The translations under genes and the position numbers were made by a program. The notes below the pieces were generated by a model, which saw only the letters and a list, made by a program, of their open reading frames with translations, was not told the DNA's origin and did no database searches. This document shows, piece by piece, positions 15,407-23,964 of a DNA stretch of 35,492 nt. The stretch comes from Lachnospiraceae bacterium (GTDB taxonomy: Bacteria > Bacillota > Clostridia > Lachnospirales > Lachnospiraceae): positions 1 through 35,492 of the forward strand of contig JAAWAC010000029.1 in NCBI GenBank assembly GCA_022791975.1, in the 5' to 3' direction. Each line of letters begins with the position of its first letter. Position 1 is the stretch's first letter.

Positions 15407-17548
15407 CTATAGCTTCATAGTCAGCCCAATTCGTTTTTTCTGCAAATCTACGTTTAACACCTTTACCTCTACCACATCCCCCACGCTGACAGCCTCTAAA
15501 GGATGCTTGATAAAGCGGTCCGTGATTTGGGAAATATGTACCAGGCCATCCTGGTGCACGCCAATATCCACAAAGGCCCCAAAATCTATGACATTGCGGA
15601 CGGTTCCCTTCAGCACCATACCTGGCGTCAAATCCTTCATCTCCAGCACATCCGTGCGCAGTATAGGCCGGGGCATTTCTTCTCTGGGGTCCCGGGCAGG
15701 CTTTTCCAGCTCCTTGATAATATCCTGGAGGGTAATTTCTCCCACTCCCAAACTTTGAGCCAGCTTTTTTACATCCGGTACCTTTCTGGAGATTCCAGCC
15801 AACCCTCCCTTTAACAGCTCCTCCCGGGTATAGCCTAAGGAGGTCAGTAGCTTTTCCGCCGCCTCATAGGACTCCGGGTGCACGCTGGTGGTGTCCAGGG
15901 GATTTTTCCCGCCGGTTATGCGCAAAAAGCCTGCGCACTGCTCATAGGCCTTTGGCCCAAGCTTAGGCACCTTTAAAAGGGTCCGCCGATCCTGAAAGCG
16001 TCCGTTTTCCTCCCGGTAGGCCACAATATTTTTCGCCAGGGTTTTGCTAATGCCGGAAATGTATTCCAGTAAGGAGGCAGATGCCGTATTCAGATCCACT
16101 CCTACACGGTTTACACAGTCCTCCACCACGCCTCCCAGGGCCTCACTGAGCTTTTTCTGGTTCATATCATGCTGGTATTGTCCCACGCCTATGGACTTGG
16201 GATCAATTTTTACCAGCTCAGCCAGAGGGTCCTGAAGCCGGCGGGCAATGGAGGCCGCACTGCGCTGTCCCACGTCAAAGTTGGGAAATTCCTCTGTAGC
16301 CAGCTTACTGGCAGAATACACAGAGGCTCCGGCTTCATTGACAATGATGTATTGTACTTTTTCCTTGAGTTCCTTTAAAAGTTCCACGATTACCATCTCC
16401 GATTCCCGGGAGGCCGTGCCATTTCCCACAGAAATCAAAGAGATCCCATACTTTGCAATAAGCTTCTTCAACACGGCCTTGGCCTCTGCCACCTTGTTCT
16501 GGGGCGCTGTGGGATAAATGACCACCGTATCCAGTACCTTTCCAGTGGCGTCCACCACCGCCAGCTTGCAGCCGGTGCGAAAAGCCGGGTCCCAGCCCAA
16601 TACCACCCGCCCCACAATGGGAGGCTGCATCAGGAGCTGTTCCAGATTTTTTCCAAATACCCGAATAGCTCCGTCCTCTGCCTTTTCTGTCAGCTCATTG
16701 CGGATCTCCCGCTCAATGGCCGGGGCAATCAACCTATCATAGCTGTCCTGAGCCACCTCTGCCAAAATCGGAGATGTATAGGGATTTTCCCGTGTGATTA
16801 GCTGTTTTTCCAAATAACGGAGAATCCGCTCCTTGGGGGCCTCCAGCTTTACGGTGAGCACCTTTTCCGCCTCCCCCCGATTTAGGGCAAGAATCCGATG
16901 TCCAGCCAACTTTTTCACGGGCTCCTCAAATTGATAATACATTTCATACACCGACTGGACCTTCTCATCCTTGGCCGAAGAGAGAATACTTCCCTCCTGA
17001 AAAGTAATTTTCCGAATATAGCTGCGGTAATCTGCCTGGTCGGAAACCATTTCCGCCAGTATATCCCTGGCTCCCGCCAAAGCCTCCTCCTCATTTGCCA
17101 CGCCTTTTTCTTCGGATATGTACTTGGCTGCTTCCCTTTCCAATGGCTCCTTAGCCGTCTGAAGCAAAATATAGTTTGCCAGTCCCTCCAACCCCTTTTC
17201 CTTGGCAATAGTTGCCCGGGTCCGGCGCTTGGGGCGATAAGGCCGGTAAAGGTCGTCCACCACAACTAAAGTCTCCGCTGCCAGAATCTGACTCTTTAAC
17301 TCTTCTGTCAGCTTCCCCTGCTCTTCTATGCTGGAAAGCACCTGCTCTTTTTTATCCTCCAAATTTCTCAGATAATTCAGCCGCTCATGGAGCCCTCGCA
17401 ACACCTCATCATTTAAGGAGCCTGTGACCTCCTTCCGGTATCTGGAAATAAAAGGAATGGTATTTCCCTCGTCTATTAATTTTACCGCCGCTTCCGTCTG
17501 CCAAAGCTGAATTTCCAGCTCCTGGCTCAGTTTTTTCATAATATCCAT
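15407..17548 (-). CDS. tex: Tex-family RNA-binding transcription accessory protein
   Basis: This 713-residue protein has the complete Tex architecture. An N-terminal helical region (PFISRYRKEVTGSLND at about 32-47, DDLYRPYRPKRRTRA) leads to a YqgF-type RNase-H-like domain (VGRVVLGWDPAFRTGCKLAV at about 314-333). A helix-hairpin-helix repeat (GVDLNTASASLLEYISGIS, then LLKVPKLGPKAYEQCAGFLR) and a C-terminal S1 domain (GMVLKGTVRNVIDFGAFVDI) complete it. Tex binds nucleic acid and influences transcription and RNA turnover. AGGAAGG lies 9 nt before the ATG at 17548. It appears to be a single-gene unit with its own promoter. Confidence 0.95.
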   Translation of the reverse strand: MDIMKKLSQELEIQLWQTEAAVKLIDEGNTIPFISRYRKEVTGSLNDEVLRGLHERLNYLRNLEDKKEQVLSSIEEQGKLTEELKSQILAAETLVVVDDLYRPYRPKRRTRATIAKEKGLEGLANYILLQTAKEPLEREAAKYISEEKGVANEEEALAGARDILAEMVSDQADYRSYIRKITFQEGSILSSAKDEKVQSVYEMYYQFEEPVKKLAGHRILALNRGEAEKVLTVKLEAPKERILRYLEKQLITRENPYTSPILAEVAQDSYDRLIAPAIEREIRNELTEKAEDGAIRVFGKNLEQLLMQPPIVGRVVLGWDPAFRTGCKLAVVDATGKVLDTVVIYPTAPQNKVAEAKAVLKKLIAKYGISLISVGNGTASRESEMVIVELLKELKEKVQYIIVNEAGASVYSASKLATEEFPNFDVGQRSAASIARRLQDPLAELVKIDPKSIGVGQYQHDMNQKKLSEALGGVVEDCVNRVGVDLNTASASLLEYISGISKTLAKNIVAYREENGRFQDRRTLLKVPKLGPKAYEQCAGFLRITGGKNPLDTTSVHPESYEAAEKLLTSLGYTREELLKGGLAGISRKVPDVKKLAQSLGVGEITLQDIIKELEKPARDPREEMPRPILRTDVLEMKDLTPGMVLKGTVRNVIDFGAFVDIGVHQDGLVHISQITDRFIKHPLEAVSVGDVVEVKVLNVDLQKKRIGLTMKL

Positions 17549-17646
17549 GCTCTAAAACCTTCCTGCTGTCTTTTTGCTTGCCATTTTTCCGGCTCTTTGA
17601 GGCAGAATTCTCTGGCACACAAAGCCTCCCTCCTGGCACTGGTATC

Positions 17647-17675
17647 ATTATATAGGAAATCTGCGGAAATTGCAA
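17647..17675 (-). promoter_or_regulatory. Promoter of tex
   Basis: On the minus strand TTGCAA (17670-17675), 17 nt, TATAAT (17647-17652), about 100 nt upstream of the tex start. Confidence 0.7.
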
Positions 17676-17679
17676 AAAT

Positions 17680-17708
17680 TTGTTTTTTTTCTATATTTAT
17701 GGTATACT
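17680..17708 (+). promoter_or_regulatory. Promoter of the two-gene membrane operon
   Basis: TTGTTT (17680-17685), 17 nt, TATACT (17703-17708), with TG at the extended -10 position. It is back to back with the tex promoter and 55 nt before the next ATG. Confidence 0.55.
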
Positions 17709-17762
17709 TCTACATAATACCAATAGGTCAGCCTCCCTTTGCTGACAGAAAAGAGGATCTTT

Positions 17763-18125
17763 ATGGAGTCACAACCCTATACAATCCCCCCTTATCAAAA
17801 TCGGCCCAATGCCTTTGCCGCTGCTTCGGTAATTTTTGGCGTGATTTCTCTGGTTTCCTGCCTGATTATATATATCACCGTGTTTTTCGGCTGCCTGAGC
17901 ATTCTGTTTGCTCTTCTTTCCCGTCAGGAATCCTTGAAAATGCCCAGCTCTTCCCAGGCCGGCTGTGTCCTTTCCTCGGTGGCCATAAGTTTAAGCGCCA
18001 TTCTTACGGCTATTTCCTTTGTCTACCTTATTTATCTCTTTGGACTGGAGACGGTGATGAATCCGGAGGAGCTTTTGGAAAAATATCGGGATTATCTGTA
18101 TTCCTTGGGAGGTGCCATGCAATGA
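17763..18125 (+). CDS. Small membrane protein, DUF4190-like
   Basis: This 120-residue protein has a short Pro/Tyr/Gln-rich N-terminus (MESQPYTIPPYQNRPNAF). A two-helix membrane unit follows (about 19-52, ASVIFGVISLVSCLIIYITV with a following small-residue segment), and a further hydrophobic helix at about 63-92. This layout is that of DUF4190 proteins, which have no established function. AGAGG lies 6 nt before the ATG at 17763. Its stop overlaps the start of the next gene (ATGA), so the two are translationally coupled. Confidence 0.75.
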   Translation: MESQPYTIPPYQNRPNAFAAASVIFGVISLVSCLIIYITVFFGCLSILFALLSRQESLKMPSSSQAGCVLSSVAISLSAILTAISFVYLIYLFGLETVMNPEELLEKYRDYLYSLGGAMQ

Positions 18126-18865
18126 GACAGCCATCAAAGATTTTAAAGCAGCGGGCCCGCATGACCCTGCTGGGTAAATATTTTCCCAGTGTCTGCGTGG
18201 TTTTCCTGTTCTCTCTGATCTCCCTGCTTCTCACCTATCTTTTGGACATCAGCGGCTTTTCTCCCGCAGGGGATCTTATGCGACAGCTGAGCTTCTGGCT
18301 AATGTTGGCAATTATTTCGCTGTTGCATGCACTTCTCTCCATCGGATTAACCCATTATTTTTTCCAGATGACTCTGCATGCGCCCTTTTCTTTCCGGGAT
18401 TTATTTTACGGTTTTACCAATAATCCGGACCGTTTTATCATTGCCATCGCCCTTCGCTATGGGCTTCCGTTCTTGGGTTGGATTCCTGCTTGTATCTGGT
18501 ATTTTCGCATGCCTGCCCTGCTAGATTCCTCCGCTAGGCATATTCTCTTGCTGCTTCTTCTGGTGCTATTTGCAATACTTTTGAATCTAACCGTTTTGCT
18601 TTTTTATGGATTGTCCTTTTATATTCTGCTGGAACAACCAGATTGTTCCCCCCTGGAATCTATGCGGATAAGCCGTCAGCTGATGGTTGGGCAAAAGGGG
18701 CGGTTGTTTTCTCTGTATATGAGTTTCATTGGATATGGGCTTTTGGAATTGGGGACTATGGGTGTGGGGAAACTTTGGGTGCGGCCTTATGTAGAGATGG
18801 TTCTGATTCAGTTTTATTTGGATGTGAAAGGGGAAACTGAGGAGACGCCAAACATAGACTCTTAG
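18122..18865 (+). CDS. DUF975-like integral membrane protein
   Basis: This 247-residue protein has about five or six hydrophobic segments (for example VCVVFLFSLISLLLTYLLDI, HILLLLLLVLFAILLNLTVL). Between them is the DUF975-like block PFSFRDLFYGFTNNPDRFI and the C-terminal region SPLESMRISRQLMVGQKGRL. Start ATG 18122 overlaps the previous stop by 4 nt. Members of this family are predicted multi-pass membrane proteins without a known activity. The reading frame is open far upstream of the chosen start, but only this ATG fits the coupled arrangement. Family assignment is from memory of the pattern. Confidence 0.7.
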   Translation: MRQPSKILKQRARMTLLGKYFPSVCVVFLFSLISLLLTYLLDISGFSPAGDLMRQLSFWLMLAIISLLHALLSIGLTHYFFQMTLHAPFSFRDLFYGFTNNPDRFIIAIALRYGLPFLGWIPACIWYFRMPALLDSSARHILLLLLLVLFAILLNLTVLLFYGLSFYILLEQPDCSPLESMRISRQLMVGQKGRLFSLYMSFIGYGLLELGTMGVGKLWVRPYVEMVLIQFYLDVKGETEETPNIDS

Positions 18866-18982
18866 GACATTAGAATGCACAATCAGGGAATTAGGAATTT
18901 TTAAAATTTCTAAAATAAGAGTATGTGAAACTGCTGACAGATTTTATTTAGAAAAAAATCGGGAGTATTCCAAAGATCGTGT

Positions 18983-19028
18983 AAACCTCTAAACTGATGT
19001 AAGATAAAATTACTCAGTTTGGAGGTTT
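18983..19028. repeat. Long imperfect hairpin at the left edge of the IS256 remnant
   Basis: AAACCTCTAAACTGA (18983-18997) pairs with TCAGTTTGGAGGTTT (19014-19028), 15 positions with one mismatch. It precedes the transposase remnant and probably belongs to the element's left end. It may also end transcription from the membrane operon, as TTATTTTATT follows. Confidence 0.55.
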
Positions 19029-19033
19029 ATTTT

Positions 19034-19440
19034 ATTGCAACAACAAAAGCTTCCCCACAAAAGACAGCCTATCGGGAAATGATAGGTAACAATCTAAAAA
19101 AACAATGTAACAGTCAAAGGCAGCACAGATGTGAATTCCATTATGTGGGTTATGATTAGCTATTCTGGAAGAGGCTCTGGACCAAGTAATGGATGAGCAG
19201 CTGGGATATTCCAAGTATGATTACCGGAACAAGAGGAGCTATATGATATCAAGATTTCAGACAGCACGGTCAGCCGGATCACAATCCAAGTTCATATTCC
19301 CAACTGACAATAGCCTGCTGAAAATGCTGTATCTAGCGATGATAGATATCACGAAGAAATGGACCGGCAATCGTCAGGACTGGGGACAGATTCATTCGCA
19401 GCTTGAAATATTCTTTGAAGAGCGGTTATTTGGGTTATAA
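19034..19440 (+). pseudogene. Decayed IS256-family (mutator-type) transposase
   Basis: Fragments of one transposase are recognisable in different frames. The N-terminal-like KASPQKTAYREMIGNNLKKQ lies near 19045-19105. LEEALDQVMDEQLGYSKYDY lies around 19165-19230. A third piece, DIKISDSTVSRIT, is at about 19243-19282. The C-terminal LLKMLYLAMIDITKKWTGNR then QDWGQIHSQLEIFFEERL runs to 19440. Frameshifts, stops and a large internal deletion (most of the DDE domain) make it inactive. It separates the membrane operon from the polysaccharide locus. No matching right inverted repeat was found. Confidence 0.8.
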
Positions 19441-19546
19441 GCAGGGATCCCAATCAAGCATGTAAGGCTCTGTCCACAGTAACTATTGGCATACCTTATA
19501 TCAGTTTTTTCAGTTATCACAAAACTAGAAACTCTCTCAAAAACAC

Positions 19547-20707
19547 TTAACTTTTCCGATTTTCTTTACTATATTTTAGCGCTGCTTCCAAGGCAATAAC
19601 AACTACTTCATTTTCTTTTTCTGTTAAATAAGGATGAATTGGCAGACATAATACTCTTTTACACAATTTTTCTGTAATTGGGCAATCAGCAATCGCACTT
19701 TGAGTTTCTTCAAATGCTTTTTGTCTATGCATTGGTTTTGGATAATAAACCATTGTAGGAATGCCAGTCATTTTCATATACTCTTGAACTGCATTCCTAT
19801 CTATATTTTCTGGCAGTTGTATTGTATACTGCGCCCAAGATGAATAATAATTTTCAGCTATTTGGGGTAACTCAATTTTTGCTTCAATATTGCACAATAA
19901 TTGTGCATATCTCGCAGCCACTTTATTTACATCTATAAGCTCATATTTTCGAAAAGCTTTTAATTTCACTTTCAAAATTGCTGCCTGTATGGTATCCAAA
20001 CGAGAATTTACACCAATATAAATATTGTCATATTTATCAATGCCTTTACCATGAATTTTATAAGCTTTCAATAATTCTGCCCATTCATCATGATTTGTAA
20101 AAACAGCGCCTCCGTCTCCATAACATCCCAATGGCTTTGCAGGGAAAAATGATGTAGTCGAAATATCTCCAAAACTACAAGCTTTTTGTAATCCTAATCT
20201 TCCTCCAAAGCCTTGAGCCCCATCCTCTAAAATAAGCAATCCATATCTATCTGCAATTTCCCGAATTTTCAGGTAATTTGCTGGCTGCCCAAAAAGATCT
20301 ACCACTACGATAACTCTTGGTGTCAATATCCCTTCTTCTTTTACTCTCAGAATAGCCTGTTCCAATGCTACCGGAGACAGATTAAAAGTATCCGCTTCTA
20401 CATCTACAAAAACAGGAGTAGCTCCTTCATAGGCTGGTGTCTCTCCTGATGCAAAAAAAGTAAAATCCGGCACAAAAACAGCGTCTCCTACACCAATATT
20501 CCATACCATAAGTGCTAATGTCAAAGCATCTGTTCCATTTGCACATGTAATGCAATGCTTTACCCCTACATACTCTGCCAACTGTTCTTCTAATTCTATA
20601 ACCTGTTGTCCAGAAATAAAATTTCCAGCATTCAAAACTTGTTGTATTGCCCTATCAACCTCTGGCTTTAGGATTTGATACTGCTTTTGTAAATCTCGAA
20701 ATTGCAT
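19547..20707 (-). CDS. wbpE: UDP-3-keto-GlcNAcA aminotransferase, DegT/DnrJ/EryC1 family
   Basis: This 386-residue PLP-dependent sugar aminotransferase has LAEYVGVKHCITCANGTDAL, VDLFGQPANYL, LEDGAQGFGG and SFFPAKPLGCYGDGGA, where the Lys of FFPAKPLG is the expected PLP lysine. Neighbours WbpA, B, D and I indicate that it transaminates UDP-2-acetamido-2-deoxy-3-dehydro-D-glucuronate to the 3-amino sugar, as WbpE does. The ATG at 20707 follows AGGAGG; the longer in-frame start would run into the insertion sequence. An IS110-type element now separates it from wbpD, so its expression may depend on readthrough or a new promoter. Its base composition is more AT-rich than that of wbpB, I and A. Confidence 0.88.
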   Translation of the reverse strand: MQFRDLQKQYQILKPEVDRAIQQVLNAGNFISGQQVIELEEQLAEYVGVKHCITCANGTDALTLALMVWNIGVGDAVFVPDFTFFASGETPAYEGATPVFVDVEADTFNLSPVALEQAILRVKEEGILTPRVIVVVDLFGQPANYLKIREIADRYGLLILEDGAQGFGGRLGLQKACSFGDISTTSFFPAKPLGCYGDGGAVFTNHDEWAELLKAYKIHGKGIDKYDNIYIGVNSRLDTIQAAILKVKLKAFRKYELIDVNKVAARYAQLLCNIEAKIELPQIAENYYSSWAQYTIQLPENIDRNAVQEYMKMTGIPTMVYYPKPMHRQKAFEETQSAIADCPITEKLCKRVLCLPIHPYLTEKENEVVVIALEAALKYSKENRKS

Positions 20708-20719
20708 CCTTCTTCCTCC

Positions 20720-20728
20720 TACTACAAT
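20720..20728 (+). repeat. 9-bp direct repeat, left copy at the IS110 edge
   Basis: TACTACAAT also occurs at 22360-22368. Removing one copy and everything between would place wbpE about 50 nt after wbpD with its AGGAGG intact, so these repeats probably mark the element's ends. IS110 elements usually share a short core with their target rather than making a classic duplication. Confidence 0.5.
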
Positions 20729-20745
20729 ATATTTATGGTTAATAC

Positions 20746-20990
20746 CCCTTACAGCCAGTAAGGAATTATCCAACTTGTTGCTTAAGCTGTTATAATGATG
20801 GGGCAATCGGTATAGCGAAAGCCTCCTTGGGCTTCACGCCCGCTATTAAGTCTGCTAACCAGCTCTTCATTCGCAGCGTTCGTTTTATGCAGGTTGAGCC
20901 GCCTTCCGGGTGCGTTCGCGTCACACCACTGTAGATGGAATGGGCAATGAGTAAAACTGGTATTGACCATTGCAATAAATCTTAAGGAGT
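20746..20990 (+). ncRNA. Putative bridge RNA of the IS110 element
   Basis: IS110-group elements encode, between the left end and the transposase gene, a bridge RNA whose loops pair with target and donor DNA. Here the left end has a perfect 5' hairpin CCTTAC-AGCCA-GTAAGG (20747-20763). Another structured region at about 20811-20850 has ATAGCG/CGCTAT enclosing AAGCC/GGCTT. More GC-rich pairing segments run to about 20935. In a circular form, TTGTCC (22351-22356) would lie 17 nt from TATGGT (20734-20739), making a promoter that starts at the first hairpin. Guide loops were not identified, so ends and structure are uncertain. Confidence 0.55.
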
Positions 20991-20999
20991 CACATTTTT

Positions 21000-22220
21000 A
21001 TGAACATGAACGCAATAGGTATTGATGTTTCCAAACGCAAAAGCACTGTGGCGCTCCTCCGTCCTGGTGGAAGGGTAGTTGCAAAGCCCTTTGATATTCC
21101 CCATCTGTCCGCTGATTTTCAATCACTTAAGAAGCTTATCAAGGATCTTGATGGTGAGACACGCATTGTCTTGGAGTGTACCGGCCGCTACTATGAACCG
21201 GTAGCCCGCGAGCTTTCCCATGCAGGCTTTTTTGTAAGCGCTGTCAATCCCCAGATCATCCGTAACTTCCAGGGACAGGACAATCCTCTCCGCCGAGTCA
21301 AGACCGATAAGGCAGATTCCGTAAAAATCGCCCGCTATACTCTTGACAGTTGGGCAAATCTGAAACAGTATAATCTTATGGATGAATTACGTTCCCAACT
21401 CAAAACCATGAACCGTCAGTTTGGCTTCTATATGAAACACAAAACCGCCATGAAGAATAACCTAATCGGTCTCATTGATCAGACGTATCCCGGCGCCAAT
21501 ACCTACTTTGACAGCCCCGCCCGCGAGGACGGTAGCCAAAAATGGGTAGATTTTCTTGACACCTACTGGCATGTGGATTGTGTCCGTAAGATGTCCCTGC
21601 CCGCTTTTACAGACCACTATCAGAAGTGGTGCAGCCGTAAAAAGTACAACTTCAGCAAGTCAAAAGCTGAAGAAATCTATGGGAAAGCAAAGGAGCTCAT
21701 TCCCGTACTTCCAAAGGACAGCTTTACCAAACACATAATCAAACAGGCAATCGGCCAATTACACACTGCCTCACAGACCGTTGAGCAGCTGCGTTCCCTT
21801 ATGAATGAAACTGCTTCCAGGCTGCCGGAATATCCGGCTGTCATGGCAATGAAGGGCGTGGGACCGTCTCTGGGACCTCAGCTTATAGCCGAAATCGGAG
21901 ATGTAACACGTTTCACCCACAAAGGCGCCATTACGGCATTTGCCGGAGTAGACCCTGGTGTCAATGATTCAGGGGATTATTCCCAGAAAAGTGTACATGC
22001 CTCCAAACATGGTTCGCCAGCATTACGCAAAACTCTGTTCCAGATCATGGATGTGCTGATAAAAACCAAACCGGATGATGCAGTATATCTGTTCATGGAC
22101 AAAAAGCGTGCCCAAGGCAAACCTTATTACGTTTACATGATTGCTGGAGCCAATAAGTTTTTACGTATCTACTATGGAAGAGTAAAAGAATATCTCTCCA
22201 CTCTTCCTGTATCAGACTAA
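21000..22220 (+). CDS. IS110-family transposase (DEDD RuvC-like, Tnp20 domain)
   Basis: This 406-residue recombinase has an N-terminal RuvC-like DEDD domain: AIGIDVSKRKSTVALL (first Asp), VLECTGRYYEPVARELSHAG (Glu) and VKTDKADSVKIARY (Asp pair). The C-terminal transposase-20 domain contains MKGVGPSLGPQLIAEIGDV, then FAGVDPGVNDSGD and SKHGSPALRKTLF with the expected serine. It appears full length and intact, so the element may be active. AAGGAG lies 10 nt before the ATG at 21000. It acts with the bridge RNA to integrate circular element copies without flanking duplication. Confidence 0.93.
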   Translation: MNMNAIGIDVSKRKSTVALLRPGGRVVAKPFDIPHLSADFQSLKKLIKDLDGETRIVLECTGRYYEPVARELSHAGFFVSAVNPQIIRNFQGQDNPLRRVKTDKADSVKIARYTLDSWANLKQYNLMDELRSQLKTMNRQFGFYMKHKTAMKNNLIGLIDQTYPGANTYFDSPAREDGSQKWVDFLDTYWHVDCVRKMSLPAFTDHYQKWCSRKKYNFSKSKAEEIYGKAKELIPVLPKDSFTKHIIKQAIGQLHTASQTVEQLRSLMNETASRLPEYPAVMAMKGVGPSLGPQLIAEIGDVTRFTHKGAITAFAGVDPGVNDSGDYSQKSVHASKHGSPALRKTLFQIMDVLIKTKPDDAVYLFMDKKRAQGKPYYVYMIAGANKFLRIYYGRVKEYLSTLPVSD

Positions 22221-22321
22221 ACACAGCATACATATCTTTTAGACCGGCATACACTGGCGGTCTTATTTTGTTGCTCAATTTTCAACCTGTATAAATTTTT
22301 CAATGTTCTTTTAAATTTATC

Positions 22322-22351
22322 TTGACTTTTTATTTGCAGGCTTAATATAAT
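22322..22351 (+). promoter_or_regulatory. Outward-facing promoter at the right end of the IS
   Basis: TTGACT (22322-22327), 18 nt, TATAAT (22346-22351). It points out of the element into the 3' end of wbpD on the opposite strand, so it would produce antisense RNA to wbpD and wbpB. It could also act in the circular form of the element. Confidence 0.45.
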
Positions 22352-22359
22352 TGTCCATT

Positions 22360-22368
22360 TACTACAAT
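22360..22368 (+). repeat. 9-bp direct repeat, right copy at the IS110 edge
   Basis: Second copy of TACTACAAT, identical to 20720-20728 and 28 nt from the wbpD stop. It is taken as the right boundary of the element. Confidence 0.5.
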
Positions 22369-22396
22369 TCCACAGACTTTCTGATGTCTAATATAA

Positions 22397-22897
22397 CTAA
22401 ATCCTAAGAACCATTCCCTTTTCATTCACTTTTCCAATCACTTTAGCTGGAATTCCTGCCACCAAAGCATAATCCGGCACATCCTTTGTTACAACAGCCC
22501 CAGCTGCAACCATTGCATACCTTCCAATCGTATGGCCACACACAATAGTTGCATTGGCTCCAATACTCGCCCCTTCTTTAATCCGTGTTCTTTTATAAGC
22601 GGCAGCACCTTTTGGATATTTTGCTCTTGGAGTCAGATCATTGGTAAACACACATGAGGGGCCACAGAATACGTCGTCTTCCAATTCCACTCCTTCATAA
22701 AGGGATACATTGTTTTGTATTTTACAACCATTTCCTATTATCACATAATTGGAAATATTGACATTTTGCCCCAGAGTGCAGCTTTTCCCTATCCTCGCTC
22801 CCTTCTGAATATGACAGAAATGCCAAATCTTCGTTCCTTCCCCAATCTCCACATCCTCATCGATATAGCTGCTTTCATGTACAAAATAATCCATCAA
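22397..22897 (-). CDS. wbpD: UDP-3-amino-GlcNAcA N-acetyltransferase, hexapeptide type
   Basis: This 166-residue left-handed beta-helix acetyltransferase has repeated hexads such as [40 protein letters not shown] and [20 protein letters not shown]. WbpD-type proteins acetylate the 3-amino group made by WbpE, giving UDP-2,3-diacetamido-2,3-dideoxy-glucuronate. The length and the segment [20 protein letters not shown] fit WbpD/WlbB. Its start overlaps the wbpB stop by 4 nt, so they are coupled. The gene ends just before the IS110 element. Confidence 0.9.
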   Translation of the reverse strand: MMDYFVHESSYIDEDVEIGEGTKIWHFCHIQKGARIGKSCTLGQNVNISNYVIIGNGCKIQNNVSLYEGVELEDDVFCGPSCVFTNDLTPRAKYPKGAAAYKRTRIKEGASIGANATIVCGHTIGRYAMVAAGAVVTKDVPDYALVAGIPAKVIGKVNEKGMVLRI

Positions 22898-23964
22898 AAT
22901 TCTCCTGTCATTTCTGTAGACACAAATTCCTTTAAGGGCAGCTTCACCGGCTTTCCTTCCTTTTGGCTTTTATAAACTGCCAGAACAAGCTCCAGTGCAT
23001 TTCTTCCTGCCACTGCATCCACGTAGGGGCTTCGGTTCTTCTCTATGGCATCTATTACATCTGCATACAGACTGGTATGCCCGTTTCCATACACATTACT
23101 GGTAGCTTCTTCAAGTCCTTTATTCCTGCTGTCTTCCTCCGTCTCATCTGCAAACTGCCAGACATCGATGTTATTGGTGGAGGTTCCTCCAAGCTTCACG
23201 GTTCCCTTTTCTCCAAAGAGATAAAGCGTTTCCTCCAGATTCTGGTGATACACATTGGTAGTTCCTTCTATTGTGGCAATACTTCCGTTTTTGAATTTTA
23301 CCACAGCCATTCCAACATCCTCAGCCTCCAGATAATTATGGACTCGCTGGCGTGTCTGGCCGTAGACCTCTTCAGCCTCATCCCCCATCATCCACCGGAG
23401 CAGATCTACCCCGTGAATGCACTGATTCATCAAGGCTCCGCCGTCGGAAGCCCACTTTCCCCTCCAAGGGGCCTGGGTATAATAACCTTCGTTTCGGTTC
23501 CAACGCACGTGAATAGAGCCATGGGACAATTTTCCAAATCTTCCTGCCTCCAAAGCCTTACGCATTTCCTGTACTGCCACATTAAAACGGTTCTGATGAC
23601 AAGCAGATACCTTTACTCCCTTTTCCTGTGAACGTCTTACAATCTCATCTGCATCCTGAATGCTCATGGCTATGGGCTTTTCTATGATACAGTGAATCCC
23701 ATGCTCAATGCAGTACAGGGCAATTTCTGCATGTATACCGCTTTCTGTGGCAACCGCCACCAAATCCAATTCATTTTCTGCAATCATTTTCTTATAATCC
23801 GTATAGTGTTGGATGGAGGTCTCCTCCAGTCCATGCTTTGCAAGCAGTTTTGTAATCTGCGCTTCTTCCACATCACAGGCAGCCACAAATTCAAGCCCAT
23901 TGTTAAGTACTGCCTTTACATGATTTGTGGCAATACGGCCACATCCAATCAATGCATATTTCAT
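22894..23964 (-). CDS. wbpB: UDP-GlcNAcA 3-dehydrogenase (Gfo/Idh/MocA family)
   Basis: This 356-residue NAD-dependent oxidoreductase oxidises C3 of UDP-GlcNAcA before transamination. The N-terminal Rossmann fold reads [32 protein letters not shown] holds the catalytic lysine motif EKP, and [20 protein letters not shown] contains the conserved histidine region of the family. WbpB/WlbA fits from context with WbpE and WbpD. It overlaps both wbpI and wbpD by 4 nt, giving tight coupling. Confidence 0.9.
   Translation of the reverse strand: MKYALIGCGRIATNHVKAVLNNGLEFVAACDVEEAQITKLLAKHGLEETSIQHYTDYKKMIAENELDLVAVATESGIHAEIALYCIEHGIHCIIEKPIAMSIQDADEIVRRSQEKGVKVSACHQNRFNVAVQEMRKALEAGRFGKLSHGSIHVRWNRNEGYYTQAPWRGKWASDGGALMNQCIHGVDLLRWMMGDEAEEVYGQTRQRVHNYLEAEDVGMAVVKFKNGSIATIEGTTNVYHQNLEETLYLFGEKGTVKLGGTSTNNIDVWQFADETEEDSRNKGLEEATSNVYGNGHTSLYADVIDAIEKNRSPYVDAVAGRNALELVLAVYKSQKEGKPVKLPLKEFVSTEMTGEF

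Larger units (their letters stand above)
20729..22368 (+). mobile_element. IS110-family insertion sequence between wbpD and wbpE
   Basis: A 1.6-kb element with a DEDD transposase, a long 5' non-coding end of about 270 nt and a shorter 3' non-coding end of about 150 nt. There are no obvious terminal inverted repeats. This is the IS110-group layout rather than IS1111. Boundaries are inferred from the 9-bp direct repeat and from the operon-like spacing restored by excision; a shorter version bounded by GCTTAA near 20783 and 22340 is possible. It lies antiparallel to the polysaccharide genes. Confidence 0.75.

Noticed and set aside
20783..22346. GCTTAA words as alternative IS110 boundaries
   Set aside because: Only 6 bp are shared and the restored wbpD-wbpE gap would be longer. 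The 9-bp TACTACAAT repeat gives a tidier junction, though I cannot exclude the alternative.
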